From: Abelmoschus esculentus
Lineage: Eukaryota; Streptophyta; Magnoliopsida; Malvales; Malvaceae
Length of the DNA: 64,000 nt
Assembly: GCA_035048815.1 (NCBI GenBank)
Contig: JAUCBN010000011.1
Span: 21,654,001 to 21,718,000 of the forward strand
Reading direction: 5' to 3'
The notes below the pieces were generated by a model, which was not told the origin of the DNA, made no database searches, and saw only the letters and a list, made by a program, of their open reading frames with translations. Shown in pieces: positions 21,601-33,552 of this stretch (positions are counted from its first letter, which is position 1; every line of letters begins with the position of its first letter). A program made the position numbers and the translations under genes.

Positions 21601-23200
21601 ATTGTTTAGAGTTTATTTTTGGGCTTTGGGTTTTGTTTGGGTCTGATGGGTTTGTATTATTATTATGGGTTATTACAAGTATGAGTGTATATTATTGAAC
21701 CAAAATACTGAAGCGTATTGATACAAGTTTGGCATTTTTGTATACGTGATTGACACTATAATTTGATTGTTGAACGTAGTACCATTACAGATGGGGTTCA
21801 TATTGATACCCGTGCGCATTAAAATATCATACCAATGCGACTAGTCTAAATCGATATAAAAAACATTACTATAATCTAATTATTGCATAATGTATATATA
21901 TAGTTGCACTCGTACCGATATAGTATTTAAAATCCCAACAATAATAACAGTCAGACATACTAGTACGACCTATTGAGTACCAATATCAATATAAGTAAGT
22001 TAAAATACTGGAATTGATTTTATGACTTCACAAATAGTTCACTAAAATTGTATTGATTAATTCTAGTAAATAACCTCTAAATACACTAAAATTTGATATA
22101 CTTGCTAATTATACATTTAATCATGTATTGGTAAGGCTAATTAAGGACAAAGACCTAGTAATTAAAAAATTTATAGATTAGTCCCTAAATTTATAATAGT
22201 TTCAAAATGATCCCTAAAATTAATAATATCACATTGCATTGATGCACTGTTCACATTGCAATAATTAATTAACATTGAATTGGTGCAATCCATCGAATCA
22301 CCGACTTATCACCGAAAACATTGAATTGATCGCCATTTTTATTCACTAGTAATATCTTTGATCGGTATCCTATCAGATCAGGAAATGAGTGTTATAGCAT
22401 GAGATAATTATTGTTTGATCCCTAATTTTTTATGTTATTTATATGTTTATTCCTTGAAATTAAAACATAAATAGGCATAAATTTTTTTATTTTAAACCTT
22501 CCCAAAATTTCCAATATCAAATCTCTACCATTTGTATTAATAATTCTTAAAAAATTTCATTTGTTTGTACTTTTTTAGTAATAAAGAAAAGTGCGTTAAG
22601 TTACCACTAATAAATGATGGGTTCTTACGATCATTGGATGAGCATCTTTTTAAGAAATATTAATTTTAACCGTTAGTTCAATAAAAAAAAGTATATAACT
22701 GAAAGTATGTGTAAGGATGAGTAAAATTTGACTCGATTCGATTTTTTTTTTATTTTGAGTTATTTGAGTTATCCGAGTTAAATCGATTAACTTTAAAAAA
22801 TTCAATTTCGAATCGAGTTCAAGTTTTCAAATTTCGAGTTATTAGAAAATCTAATAACTCAAAAATATCCTCTTTTAATTGCAAGGTCTAATTGAACATA
22901 TAATATCTATGTAATTTTATTTTTAATTTTATTTCAATCATATCTTTTTTTTTACCTTTTAATTTTCTTTTTTTACAATATAGTCATTTTCAAGATTTAT
23001 TTTTTATTTAAGATTTTTTAGCTTTTATATTATGCTATTTAAATTATGCTATTTATTTTATATTTAATTTATTATATTTAAACTATCGCTATTTTTGATC
23101 TCGTCTTGACCTTACATAGATAAGAAAGAGGTTTTTAACGAGGCTTGTAACTTAACGAAATGACATATTCATATCTAGGGTATTTGATGATGATGATAAT
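21600..23200. other. AT-rich non-coding stretch
   Basis: No gene is recognised. Positions 22717-22870 contain TAAGGATGAGTAAAATTTG followed by CGAGTT/CGATTC-rich sequence, similar in style to the hAT-like MITEs at 44887 and 46052, but a right end and target duplication were not found. Confidence 0.5.
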
Positions 23201-24973
23201 TGTAACACCTGTAAATATGTGATAAAACAAATAAGGAATAGAAGTGAGGTTGTGGGGTCTCAAACCCACAATCACTAGCTTCCTTAACCAGAGACCCAAC
23301 CACTAGAGCTAGTCAGCTCTTATGTTATGATCTTCCGTAACTTGCCTATAATCTATCCCTGTTTCGGATAATAATAAATAATAATAATAGTTCGAATAAA
23401 ACAGGTTATCCCATGTTGGAACCCTTTTTGATCTAAAAATAAACCTCTTGACCATTCAAAATATCTCTCAACTGCCCTTGCCTCCGGTCACCGTCGATCT
23501 CACCAACCGTCGTACCGTGCCTTGCATCGCCACCGTCGCCGTGTCCGCCGCAACCTCCTGAGCAAAACCCCTCTACCGACGTGCGCGTTCGCTGTCGTCT
23601 CCGCCGCGAATCGAAGCTGGAAGCTTCGTCGGGGGTTTAGGGTTAAACCCTTTCGCATTTTGCCTGTTTCCGGCCACCGTTGACATTCTTCCGGCGCGTT
23701 GATAGCTTCCCCGTATCCACCGTTGAAGGGCGAGCGAAACCCCTCCGAGAGCGCCTCTATCCGACGCCGGCAAGGACCTCGTCGGAGTTGGAATCCAAAA
23801 CGTTCAAAAGGGTGAGTTTTGAACCCTATAATCGTGTTTTTCTAGTATTACATTGAATTTCTGGTGTTTAATCTGAATTTGTCCGTTTTTCAAAATTTAA
23901 TCCCGAAAGCCTCCAAATTGGATTTTAAAGTCTTGAGTTAAACTTTTCTTCTAAGTTAAGTTAAGTTCAAAGTTTTAATCTGGGTCTAATATCGATACCT
24001 GTTTACTTGTAGGATCTCATAGTCCTCCCGATCGAGTACCGACCCAGCCCGGTTCCTCCCGATTCGACCCGACTCGTGATCCGATCGTGACCCGTATGTA
24101 TTTTCATCTCTAGTGAATAAATCCAGTATCTAGATTCCTGTATTAATATAAAATTTTATCGTGTACCTATAGGGTCCAGTACTGCTGAAGAGCGAGGCTC
24201 AGCCGCCCAGTAGACCACCTGTTTGCTTCTACTCTTTTGAGGTGTGTTTCCTTATGTGCTATATGATTGTATATTATTATTTTCCCGTTTTAACAAACCA
24301 AGCATGTGCACATGACTATTTTCCGGATTTTACCTAGATATATATGTTGAATTTGATCATGTTCTGCTTTACTGTATGCCTGATATATTTTGTATGATAT
24401 GTCCTGATTTAGCATTACATGACATCTGATTAATTACTGTCACTGCCATCATTATACATGTTATTATTGCATGCCTATCACTTTAGGTTTGGGATGATGT
24501 GTAGTACCTGTTATTCGGTTCAGCCTTGATCCAGCTGGTAATTTTGTCCTGTTTACGGTTCCTAGCTAAGGTTAGGGTAATTCTGTCCTGATATCGGTTC
24601 TCGTGCTACAGCCGGGATAATTCTGCCTGTTACCTAAGGTGATTCCTTAGGCCGATACCTTTGCCCCATCGGGCTTAGGTTAATGCTTGTATTAGATATT
24701 GTTCTGGGGAATCGTATCCTGGAGATCGGTTTGAGGGTAGTATATCATGCCATGCATTTCATGCTTTGTTTTTTGATATCATTATATATTTGTTATACCT
24801 GTGATTTTTATGCACTGTTGGAACACACTGGGCTCCATAGTTCATACCCGTTTTCTTCCTCCTTTCAGATAACTGTAGATAGGCATCCCGGATTTGGCAC
24901 TCGGAGGATCTACACCTTCCAGATTATCTATTGATGTAATATTTATATTTTTCGGGTTTCAGTTAGGGTGACA
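23201..24973 (+). mobile_element. Probable solo LTR (about 1.77 kb)
   Basis: The block begins TGTAACACCTG and ends GGGTGACA. It has a GC-rich segment at 23480-23800 rich in CCGCCG/CGTCG motifs and GGTTC-type repeats at 24520-24680. It has no pol domain. A matching target duplication was not seen, so the edges rest on end motifs only. Confidence 0.45.
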
Positions 24974-25079
24974 TATTCCTTTAATTTGCTAATGATATGC
25001 CTATATTTTGTTACTGATTGGTTTTAACTCATCATGTTTTATTACTGTGATATGGATTGTTTTATGAACAATGTTTTAA

Positions 25080-26045
25080 ACGCATATTACTTTTGAGATT
25101 AACGGTTTATTATGATCATATGTATATATATAATAATTATAAAATATATTGTGTATTATATAATAATTAGTAAATGTATATATGATAAGTAGTAAATATA
25201 TTATGTATATTATATACTATGTATATATAACATATGTATATGTATAATTGTATATAGTAATTAGTATATAGTACATGTATATATGTATATATATCAAATA
25301 TGTTTGTTATAACTTATATCAATATGTAATTATGTATATTGTATATGTATATATACATTAGTATATATTACATGCATATATTAATATATATATATGTAAT
25401 TATATATCATGTATGCTATAAATCTATATATATGCATGTTATATGTATATATATAATATTATACATATATCATACATGTTAACATGTATATTAATTTTAG
25501 TACATGTATATTAATTTTAGTACATGTATTATATATATGTATGTTAATATGTCACATGTGTTAGTATGTATTAATACATTATATATATATTATATATGTA
25601 TATAGTACATTATATATGTTATATGTATATGTATTATATATAATACATACATACATTATATATATCATATATGTATATTAATTTTTAATGTATATATAAT
25701 ATATATCATATTATATTATTACATATATATATAATATGTATTATATTTATACATATATTATATATACATATATGATATATTATATATACATATATAACAA
25801 ATATATATTATATATATAAATACGTATATGTTATATAACATATTAATATATGTATGTTAGCATATTATACATATATTATATATATATCTAACATATTAAT
25901 TATTATATATATTTAATATGTATATATATCATATATAAATACTATATATTATAAATATTATATTAATACTATATTATATATACATACTATATAATATATT
26001 AATATACACATATATAATAATAATATAATATATACATACTAATAT
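25080..26045. repeat. TA-rich low-complexity block
   Basis: Nearly 1 kb of TATATA, ATGTATAT and TAATATAT permutations with very little G or C. A shorter similar block lies at 26260-26560. No genes. Confidence 0.9.
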
Positions 26046-26058
26046 ATTATATAATCAA

Positions 26059-26180
26059 AAATTTAGATCTCCCCCTCCCCTCAAATTTAGATCTCATCCC
26101 CCGACTAAAATCAAATTTTCCTCCCCACCCACACGGCTAAAATCAAATTTCCCTCCTCCACCCACCCTGCTAAAATCAAG
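26059..26180 (+). repeat. C-rich tandem repeat, about 37-45-bp unit, three copies
   Basis: Three imperfect copies of a CTAAAATCAAATTTTCCTCC-type unit with CCC-rich linkers stand out sharply from the surrounding TA-rich DNA. Confidence 0.6.
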
Positions 26181-26859
26181 AATTTCACTTTAAATTTTTA
26201 ATTTTAGATTTACTTCAAAAGTCAAATCAAGTACTATTTTTTTGACTTGGAGTACTTAATAAAAATATATATACTTATTATGATATTTATATGTATATTA
26301 TATATATATTTATACTTATTATTTATATATATATGTATATATACTAGATTTATATATTAATATATGTCTAGTATATATTAATATATGTATATAATATACA
26401 TTAATATATGCTACGTATATAATATAATTTAATATATTTGATCTACTTATATATATATTATATTTTATGTATTAATGTATTATATGTAATATATAATATT
26501 ATATAATATACTTTAATATATAATATATATTATATATACTTAAATGTATTCTAATATATGTATTTAATTTGTTTATGAGTTAATGTATGTATTTAATTTA
26601 AAAATATAATTTTAATGAAATATTAATTTCAAATTATAATCAAAATTAAATACATTAAAAACTAAATAAAATAGTAAATAAATTAATTTAATTAAATATG
26701 TAATATTATATTTAAATATTAATCCTAAATTAATTCTCACGTCTAATTCTAATTTTTAAGCCTAGTTACATTTATTAATATTTTAAATTCTTCAAATTAT
26801 AGATATATTTAATTATATGTCATGTAAATATTAAGTTTTATTAATATTAGTTCAAGTCA

Positions 26860-27230
26860 ATAACAGGTCGGGTTCAAAACAGGTTGAGTTCAAAACAAGT
26901 CGGGTAAAATCAGGTCTCGGGTCGATTCAGTCAGGTAATATCAGTTATCTGTCAGGTTAGACTCAGGTTCGGGTTCGTTTCAGTCGGATACAGGTCGGGA
27001 TTCAGGTCTGCAATAACATGTTAAAATCGGGTTCAAGTCATTCTCGATCGGATACTGTTCGGGTTCGTTTACTACAGTAACAGGTCCAACTCGGGTTTGA
27101 GTCAACAACAGTTGGATACAGATCAGGTTCGGGTCATTACATCCCCAGATTAAACCAAATTCTGACTCGAACAGGTTTCAGGCGGGTTTTCAGGTCGGGT
27201 CAACTTTTATGAGTATCCTAAACTTATTAA
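26860..27230. repeat. Degenerate CAGGTCGGGTT repeat field
   Basis: CAGGTCGGGTTC, CAGGTTCGGGTC and related 10-13-bp words recur more than a dozen times without a fixed period. No coding frame. Confidence 0.65.
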
Positions 27231-28280
27231 CAAATTAAACTCGGAATAAAACAATTGGTAAAAGAAATAACTTATGTTCAAGTTCTTTGACTATTTAATG
27301 GAGATTTTATTAATTCCGATATAATCTTAGGATTTTGTATTGGGAAATGAAGATTTCTTAAAACATATGAGTAATTTAAACTTGATTTTAACAATTTAAA
27401 CACGAAATTTGAATTTTGATGAAAATTGTAATACTACTTTTAATCTATAATTCTTGTTTTTTAGTAAAACTTAGAGCAAAGTTTAGATTCTTGCTGTGAA
27501 ATATTTTCGTTCTTAGACGATTAAATCTCGTATAACAATTTAGGTTGAAGTAAATAAAATCTTATGTTTCAACCTAAAATATAATATAAAAACATAACAA
27601 TTTAAGTTGAAACTTAAAATGATATCAATTTAACTAAGCCTAAAATATTATTAATACATATGACATTTTATTTTGAAAACCTAAACTAGAAATGTTATTC
27701 CAAATCATAACAATTTAGGTTGGAACTGAAATCGTTACTTATATATAACATTTTAGGTTAGTAACCGGGTAAAAAAAAAGGAATGGTCACATTGTATATT
27801 AGTTGCATTTTAAATGCTGCCCCATAAAAATATTCTGAAGTTATCGTTTATTGGTTAAATAAACTACAAAACAGGGCGTCAACACTAATGGGTAATAATA
27901 ATAAATAAGAACAAAAAATAAACCGTGTCATGGTATTGAGGTCATTGTCTTATAAACAATTCGCCCTAATGTGTGTAATCATTACTTTAGGCGATTGTCC
28001 CCCGAATGCTAACACGATCGGTCCAAACGATGTACACCCAAAATTCGGAGTGGACTACGGCGGTAGTGATCGTCTAATCAAAAATGAAGAACTCAACCTC
28101 TATAATTAACTCTCAAATTTCAAAAAAAATGCTTTTCTAACTCATTTGTCAACAAGTGAAACCTCTTATTTATAGGTTGAAAATAGGGGTAAATCTGTTC
28201 GAAAATCAGATAAAATCTTATTTAAAATTTAAAATTTAAATTTCATAACAGATTATATCCAATCAAATCTCAAATAATAT
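27231..28280. other. AT-rich non-coding stretch
   Basis: No gene is recognised. Positions 27530-27760 contain several variants of CAATTTAGGTTGAA and its relatives. Positions 27930-28070 resemble retroelement leader sequence but lack diagnostic motifs. Confidence 0.45.
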
Positions 28281-28357
28281 CAGATAATATCTATTCAAAA
28301 TTAGATTTAATAACAGATAATATCTATTCAAAATTAGATTTAATAACAGATAATATC
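28281..28357. repeat. 33-bp tandem repeat, 2.3 copies
   Basis: Units start at 28281, 28314 and 28347 (partial), each beginning CAGATAATATC. The first two are identical. Confidence 0.9.
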
Positions 28358-28698
28358 AAATCAAATCTCTGATATTTATTAAATCTAATCGGTTACATAT
28401 TTAAAATTCAAAAAAAAAATTAAACTAACTAGATTGCTTTCATGTTTCCTATAAATACGAAGTGTGGGATTCAAGCATTACCCACGTCATTTGATTGTAA
28501 CGCTAAAGGAGGAGCAACATTTTTATTTGTATTTTCTATTATTTATTTTATTTGTTTAATATTAATTTTTTATAGATTATAATATTTAATAGTTTAATGT
28601 ATTTATCCGTTATAGAAATTTCAATATTGATATTTTAATTTAATTTTTAAAGTTACGTAACAAGGTTTCCCGACATGTATAATGTTTGGGGAAATAAC

Positions 28699-29272
28699 TA
28701 GGGGTGTGAACCCCCCGCCCCCCCCCGAAAAAACGAAACCAATTTTGAAACTAAAAAAAAAACCCGAAAAAGTGGTTCGGATTTTTATTTTTATATAGAA
28801 ATCGGTTCGACTACAGTTTATGGTTTTAGGCTAATTGGGCAATCGAACCGAGCGGTTATATAATATATATTATTATATTATATGTTATTTTCATATTTTA
28901 TATTAAAAAATCATAATTTTATTTTATTTTATAATGTAATATTAAAATAATATAATATATATTATTTTAATATTTTTTATTCCAAAAAAATTATAATTTT
29001 ATTTTATATAATTTAAACATTTAACTGAATCAAAAAAATAATAACATCATGTGTCATTTATTTAAAAATATATACTTTTTTAACATATTATTAAATTATA
29101 TATTTTTAATAAAAAACTTGTTACTTGAACCGAACTGATTTTTCGGTTCATCGAATAAACGGTTAACTGATTGAATGATTACGATTTAGTGTCAAAAATT
29201 AAATTATCCAAATTTATCAATTAACTGAAATAATATATTAATAGTTAATCGAACCCGATTTAACACTCCCCA
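28699..29272. mobile_element. hAT-like MITE (574 bp)
   Basis: The left end is TAGGGGTGTGAA and the reverse complement of the right end is TGGGGAGTGTTAAAT. The flanking 8-mers GAAATAAC (28691-28698) and GAACTAAC (29273-29280) match at 7 of 8 positions. A C-run (28711-28727) sits just inside the left end, and the body is rich in CGGTTCG/CGAACC words. Non-coding. Confidence 0.7.
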
Positions 29273-29740
29273 GAACTAACTACAACCAAATCACTTCATT
29301 TTGGACAAAACATGCCAAATTTAACATTTTGGTGTAGGGTCGAGACTGGAGAATTTATAGTTATTCAGATTTATTATATAATTTATAATCATGCAGAATT
29401 TATTTAACTAATGATGATGCATTTGAGGATGAAATTGATAAAAGAAAATTTATAAATGAGATGAACTAACCGTATAATTACACAATTTATTTAACTGGCG
29501 TTAGCAGAGAAATAGAGATGTAACAAATTCAATAGTTCAGTGACCTTGATGTAATTTATCCAAAAATAAAAATTCAAAGTTAACCGCTTAAATGAAGATT
29601 TAGAAAATGGCTTTCGTTCGAATCCTAATCCTGACGTTTTAAATAATGTCAACACGAATATTTAATAAAATAATAATAATATAAATAAATAATAATATAT
29701 AAATAATATATAATATAATATTAAAAAATTAAAAAAAAAT
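29273..29740. other. AT-rich non-coding stretch
   Basis: No gene or clear repeat boundary. It ends in an ATAATAT-rich run at 29660-29730. Confidence 0.5.
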
Positions 29741-30379
29741 CAAAGCCGAAAACAGAGATGTGAAAAGTTTGGACCGAAAACCTGGGGTTTTGGATTGTGG
29801 GTAGTACCGGTTTTCATGGGATTTTGATTAGGTTGAGGGATTGTTGAGGGTGTTAAGGGATAGAGTTTAGGTTGAAGTAGGATTGCCGACTTGAATCCTT
29901 TAAAAGGATTCAGTCGGTAGTGTTTTGGGGAGGATTTTTGGATTTGACTGGAGATTAGGGGAAATTGAATCAGATTTGAAGAGGAAATCGGCTGGAATTT
30001 GAGGCTCAATCGCAAGGAAGAATTGAAGCAAGAATCAGTCTGAGGTAAGGATTTTATTTTGATTTCTTCAAGTCCTCATTTTGTTTCAGTTTGATGTAAT
30101 GCCTTCTTGGTTCTAAATTGAGTTTAGATGGTGGCCGGTTAGTTTAGGGTTTATCTTGATCAGTTTTTAGGTGTTAGAACCTGAGTTTTAGGGGTTTTCG
30201 GACGATTTTAGGTGTTTTTTAGGGTTCCAGTGACCTCACCGGCGTCGAGAACGATGACCGGCGGTTTCTGGGCGACGACCGGTATGTTTCGCGGTGGTCG
30301 GCGAACATGCCAGAATGGCGCCGAACGGCGACGGGACGGATCCAGCGGTGGTTGGTTCGGTGGTTCGGATGAGTGTTCT

Positions 30380-30419
30380 TGGTGTTCTTCATGTTCTTGG
30401 AAGAACATGAAGAACACCA
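30380..30419. repeat. Near-perfect 40-bp palindrome
   Basis: Two 19-bp arms (30380-30398 and 30401-30419) are exact reverse complements around a 2-nt GG centre. The arms are built from TTCTTCATGTTCTT. It could form a cruciform or a hairpin in RNA. Confidence 0.9.
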
Positions 30420-30759
30420 TCCTAAAAAACATGTTTTGATCCGTTGGAGGCCTTGATTCTGGGCTCAAGGTGTTTTTCCCAGAGTGTTCTGAGTTGTACC
30501 GAGTTGGTCTCGGTCCAAATGACCGAGCCAACTCGGTCTAAGGACCTTTTAAGCCTCGGCAAAACGCTGCCGTTTGGCAGCTGGGTTCGGGCGAGTCCGA
30601 TCCGGGTCAACCCGGATCCGCACTTCTTTAATTAAATAGGGAAATTCACATCTTAGGTCCCCCACACTTTAACCTGGCTTACAATTAGGTCCCTCAGAAC
30701 CTTATTTTAGCCCCTAAACCTTTGGAAATCAATCAATTAGGTCCCTAGATCCTAATTAA

Positions 30760-31660
30760 AACCCTAAATAGGCCATTAGGATTAAAATTAATTTAATTTA
30801 GACTTAATTAGGTTAAAAAATTAATTTTAGAGACTAAAAAATTTTAATTAAGTCTTAATTTAAGATTTAATTTAATTTTTAATAAACTGTAAAATTAATT
30901 TAATCTAACTTAAATCTAATATAAATTAATTTGACCCCTAAAGCTTAAAAATTAGACTTAAAATAGGCTTAATTTAATTCTTTAATTTAGGAAATGATTT
31001 TAATTAATTATCTTAATTAATTTTAATTAATTTCTAAAAATTAAGTTTTAAAATTAATCCAACTTAGGCCTAGTTTTACCCCTAAACTTTAAAACACTCA
31101 CCAAATTAGACTTTAATTAGGTTTTTTTAAATTTCTTAAAAATTAGAAAATAATTTTAATTAATTATTTTAATTAATTTTAATTAATTTCTAAAGTTTAA
31201 AAATTAATTTCCTTAATTAGGTCTAGTTAGCCTTAAACCTTAAAACATTCACCCAACTTAGACTTTAATTAGGCCTTTAATTCTTAAAAAATTGGAAGAT
31301 AATTTTAATTAATTAATTTAATTAATTTTAATTAATTTTCTAAATGATAAGATTTAAAACTAATTAAAGTCTAGTTAACCCTAATTTCACCAATTAAACT
31401 TTAATTAAGTTAAAATTAAATTCTTAAAAGGTTAGAAATTATTTTAGTTAAAGACTTTTAATTAATCTAAAATTTCTAAGTTAAGATTTAAAAATCAACT
31501 TAATTAAGTTTAATCCAACATTAAACCTTTGAACCTAAAATTCACTAAGTCAGACTTTAATTAGGTTTTAATTAAAATTTGAAGTTAAGGAAAATTTAAT
31601 TAATTAATTTAATTAAAAATTTCTAAAAACTTTAAAATTTAATTTCACACTTAATTACAT
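30760..31660. repeat. Degenerate tandem repeat, about 150-160-bp period
   Basis: The word TTTTAATTAATT(A)nTTAATTAATTTTAATTAATT recurs near 30990, 31152 and 31303. ACTTAGACTTTAATTAGG-type words recur near 31104, 31257 and 31551 with similar spacing. Units have diverged and lost phase at both ends. Confidence 0.65.
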
Positions 31661-32427
31661 CTAATCGATCTAATTCATCACTCAAGGTTTGTTCTCCAGT
31701 CCCTTTTTGATCTCTTTTTTTTCATTCAAGTCCCTTGTACTCATTTATGAGAACTTTTTGATGTAATATTTTGTACACCAATGTTTCTACTAAAAATGAT
31801 GAAGTTCTTTATCTTGTGTACACTTTATTTTATGTTTTGCATGACATATCTTAGGAAGGACACCTAATAAACTTAGGATTAATTAATTTAAAGCTTTTTC
31901 TAGGACTAGTCACTTAAATTAATTAATTTAATTAGGGAGAAAATCTAGTAACATAACACGTGAATCTTATGTCTCGGATACACTAAAGAGGTTGGTATTT
32001 TGACGCACTATGATGCTAACCTAGAGAGTGTACCTTGGCATCGAATTCACGTGTTATTAAAAACCTAGAATTTTGACAAGAACTTAGGTTTAGAATTAAA
32101 TAAAATGCATAGATAAATAACTAGTAAACGCTAGTAACTTAGGTTTTAAAAACTTAAGTAATGGAGCCTTTTCTAGGATTAGAACTTAAAATGAACAAGA
32201 TAAAAAAATAATCATGCATTTTTACTTTAGCCTTTTGAGGCAGAAGTTACATTCTTTTAAATTTGGGTGAGGTTTCCTATCTAGAGGACGTCTCGTTCAA
32301 CTCAAGTTTAAAGGTGGTGTAACTTCTAAATCAAAAGGATATCCAAATTCAAATAATGTTCATTCAACAATGGGAAATTAAATTAATATCTATCCTCAAA
32401 ATATCAATGCCACGTAATGTTTTTCAA

Positions 32428-32560
32428 GGTACCAAATTTTTGGGCGTTTGTAAGGGTCGTACTCACACGTAACCGACTCCCGAACGTAACATTTTTAAGC
32501 GAATCTCTGGTTTATTTTTTTATGGTGTTTGGCCTATCTAAGTGGCCGGTGGCGACTCAA
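32428..32560 (-). repeat. Conserved retroelement module, inverted copy of 20301-20440
   Basis: In sense (minus) it contains GAGTCGCCACCGGCC, then GTTCGGGAGTCGGTTACG and CAAACGCCCAAAAATTTGGTACC. Order and spacing match the plus-strand copy. Confidence 0.6.
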
Positions 32561-32689
32561 AGTCAACTTTTTTAAATTAAATTATGTTTTCCTAAAATTT
32601 GGGGTTTTTTAAATTAATAAAATCCATGTTTTTCAAAACCGGTCGTCGAACTACTTTTCACCTAAAAATCGCGTTTTTTAAAAGAGGTC

Positions 32690-33552
32690 GCGACAAATAA
32701 AAAAATCCTTATAATGGGTTTAATTTAAAACCCAATTTAAAGTTAAACAAAAAGAAAAGGAAAAAAAAACTCCACTTATCTGAAAGTAAAAAAAATACTA
32801 GTGTATTTAAATGATGACTCTTAATCTTAAATTCTACTCTAACCCTCTAATTTAAAATAAAGATATAAAAAGAGACATGAAAAAGAGTATTGTATTAAAA
32901 TGATAACTCCTAACCTTAAATCCTAAATTCTAACCCTCTGATTTAAAACAGAAATATGAAATGAGACATGAAAAAGAGGCGGACGATTTTCACCCTTCAA
33001 ATACCAATCATATACTCAGTTAAACCTTCTTTCTACCTTTTTCCCGGTTTTTTTAAGAATACATGTAAATCAAAGCGATCAAAAGAATTAATCCCACTAC
33101 CTCACCTCACTTTGCTTTTTACAGGAAAAAAAAGGAAATATGGAAAAACAGATGGGGACACATAACAAACACATTAATCAGGAGATTGAATGCACCATAT
33201 GCACATCAGTTGCCTTATAGATACATCAACGGGTTCATATGTTCAAACGCACCTGGCAAGTTGTCGAGCACCCGTCACAAACTTAGTACCAAACCGGAAT
33301 CTAGAATCGGAAGACCAGCAATGTCGAGCATGAGCACGATTGGAAGTTAAGCAAGCATGCTCAATCAAATACCCTTGTCAATGCTTGGCTTAAGCCCCAC
33401 TTAGCAATCATATACCTTTGAGTGTGCTGAAAGTCCAACTTGTGTGGATACTCGAGGGAGTTACGACACCATAAGATCTGTATTGAATGGTACTTCCTAT
33501 GAGGAGAGTGACAATGTTATGTTGCAGATTTCGTCAACATATAGGGTCCGAC
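32690..33552. other. Non-coding stretch including the SCAI 3' flank
   Basis: A duplicated block of about 85-90 bp (32797-32886 and 32887-32980; CTTAAATTCTA...CCCTCT...GAGACATGAAAAAGAG) lies here. Positions 33160-33552 adjoin the SCAI stop codon and probably include its 3' UTR; no clear AATAAA on the minus strand was found. Confidence 0.45.

Larger units (their letters stand above)
29741..32690 (-). mobile_element. Probable retroelement leader/LTR remnant, minus orientation
   Basis: Read on the minus strand it starts with the GAGTCGCC module (32560-32428), passes through AT-rich DNA and about 150-bp degenerate repeats, and reaches a GC-rich GACGACCGG-type stretch (30230-30330). This is the same order as 20301-21600 on the plus strand. 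No pol domain. Frames such as 30208-30531 are GC-rich chance frames. Edges are uncertain. Confidence 0.4.

Noticed and set aside
22717..23107. Possible MITE starting TAAGGATGAG
   Set aside because: No convincing right end or target duplication was found.
23241..23325. tRNA-like look (GGTCTCAAACCCACAATC...)
   Set aside because: No cloverleaf with matching acceptor stem and anticodon arm could be drawn; such stretches are common in plant repeats.
29600..29630. GTTCGAATCC resembling a tRNA B box
   Set aside because: No A box or acceptor stem at suitable distance.
30208..30531. 107-codon minus-strand frame and overlapping plus-strand frames at 30.2-30.6 kb
   Set aside because: GC-rich LTR-like DNA is open in several frames on both strands; the protein is low-complexity Pro/Arg-rich without a family signature.
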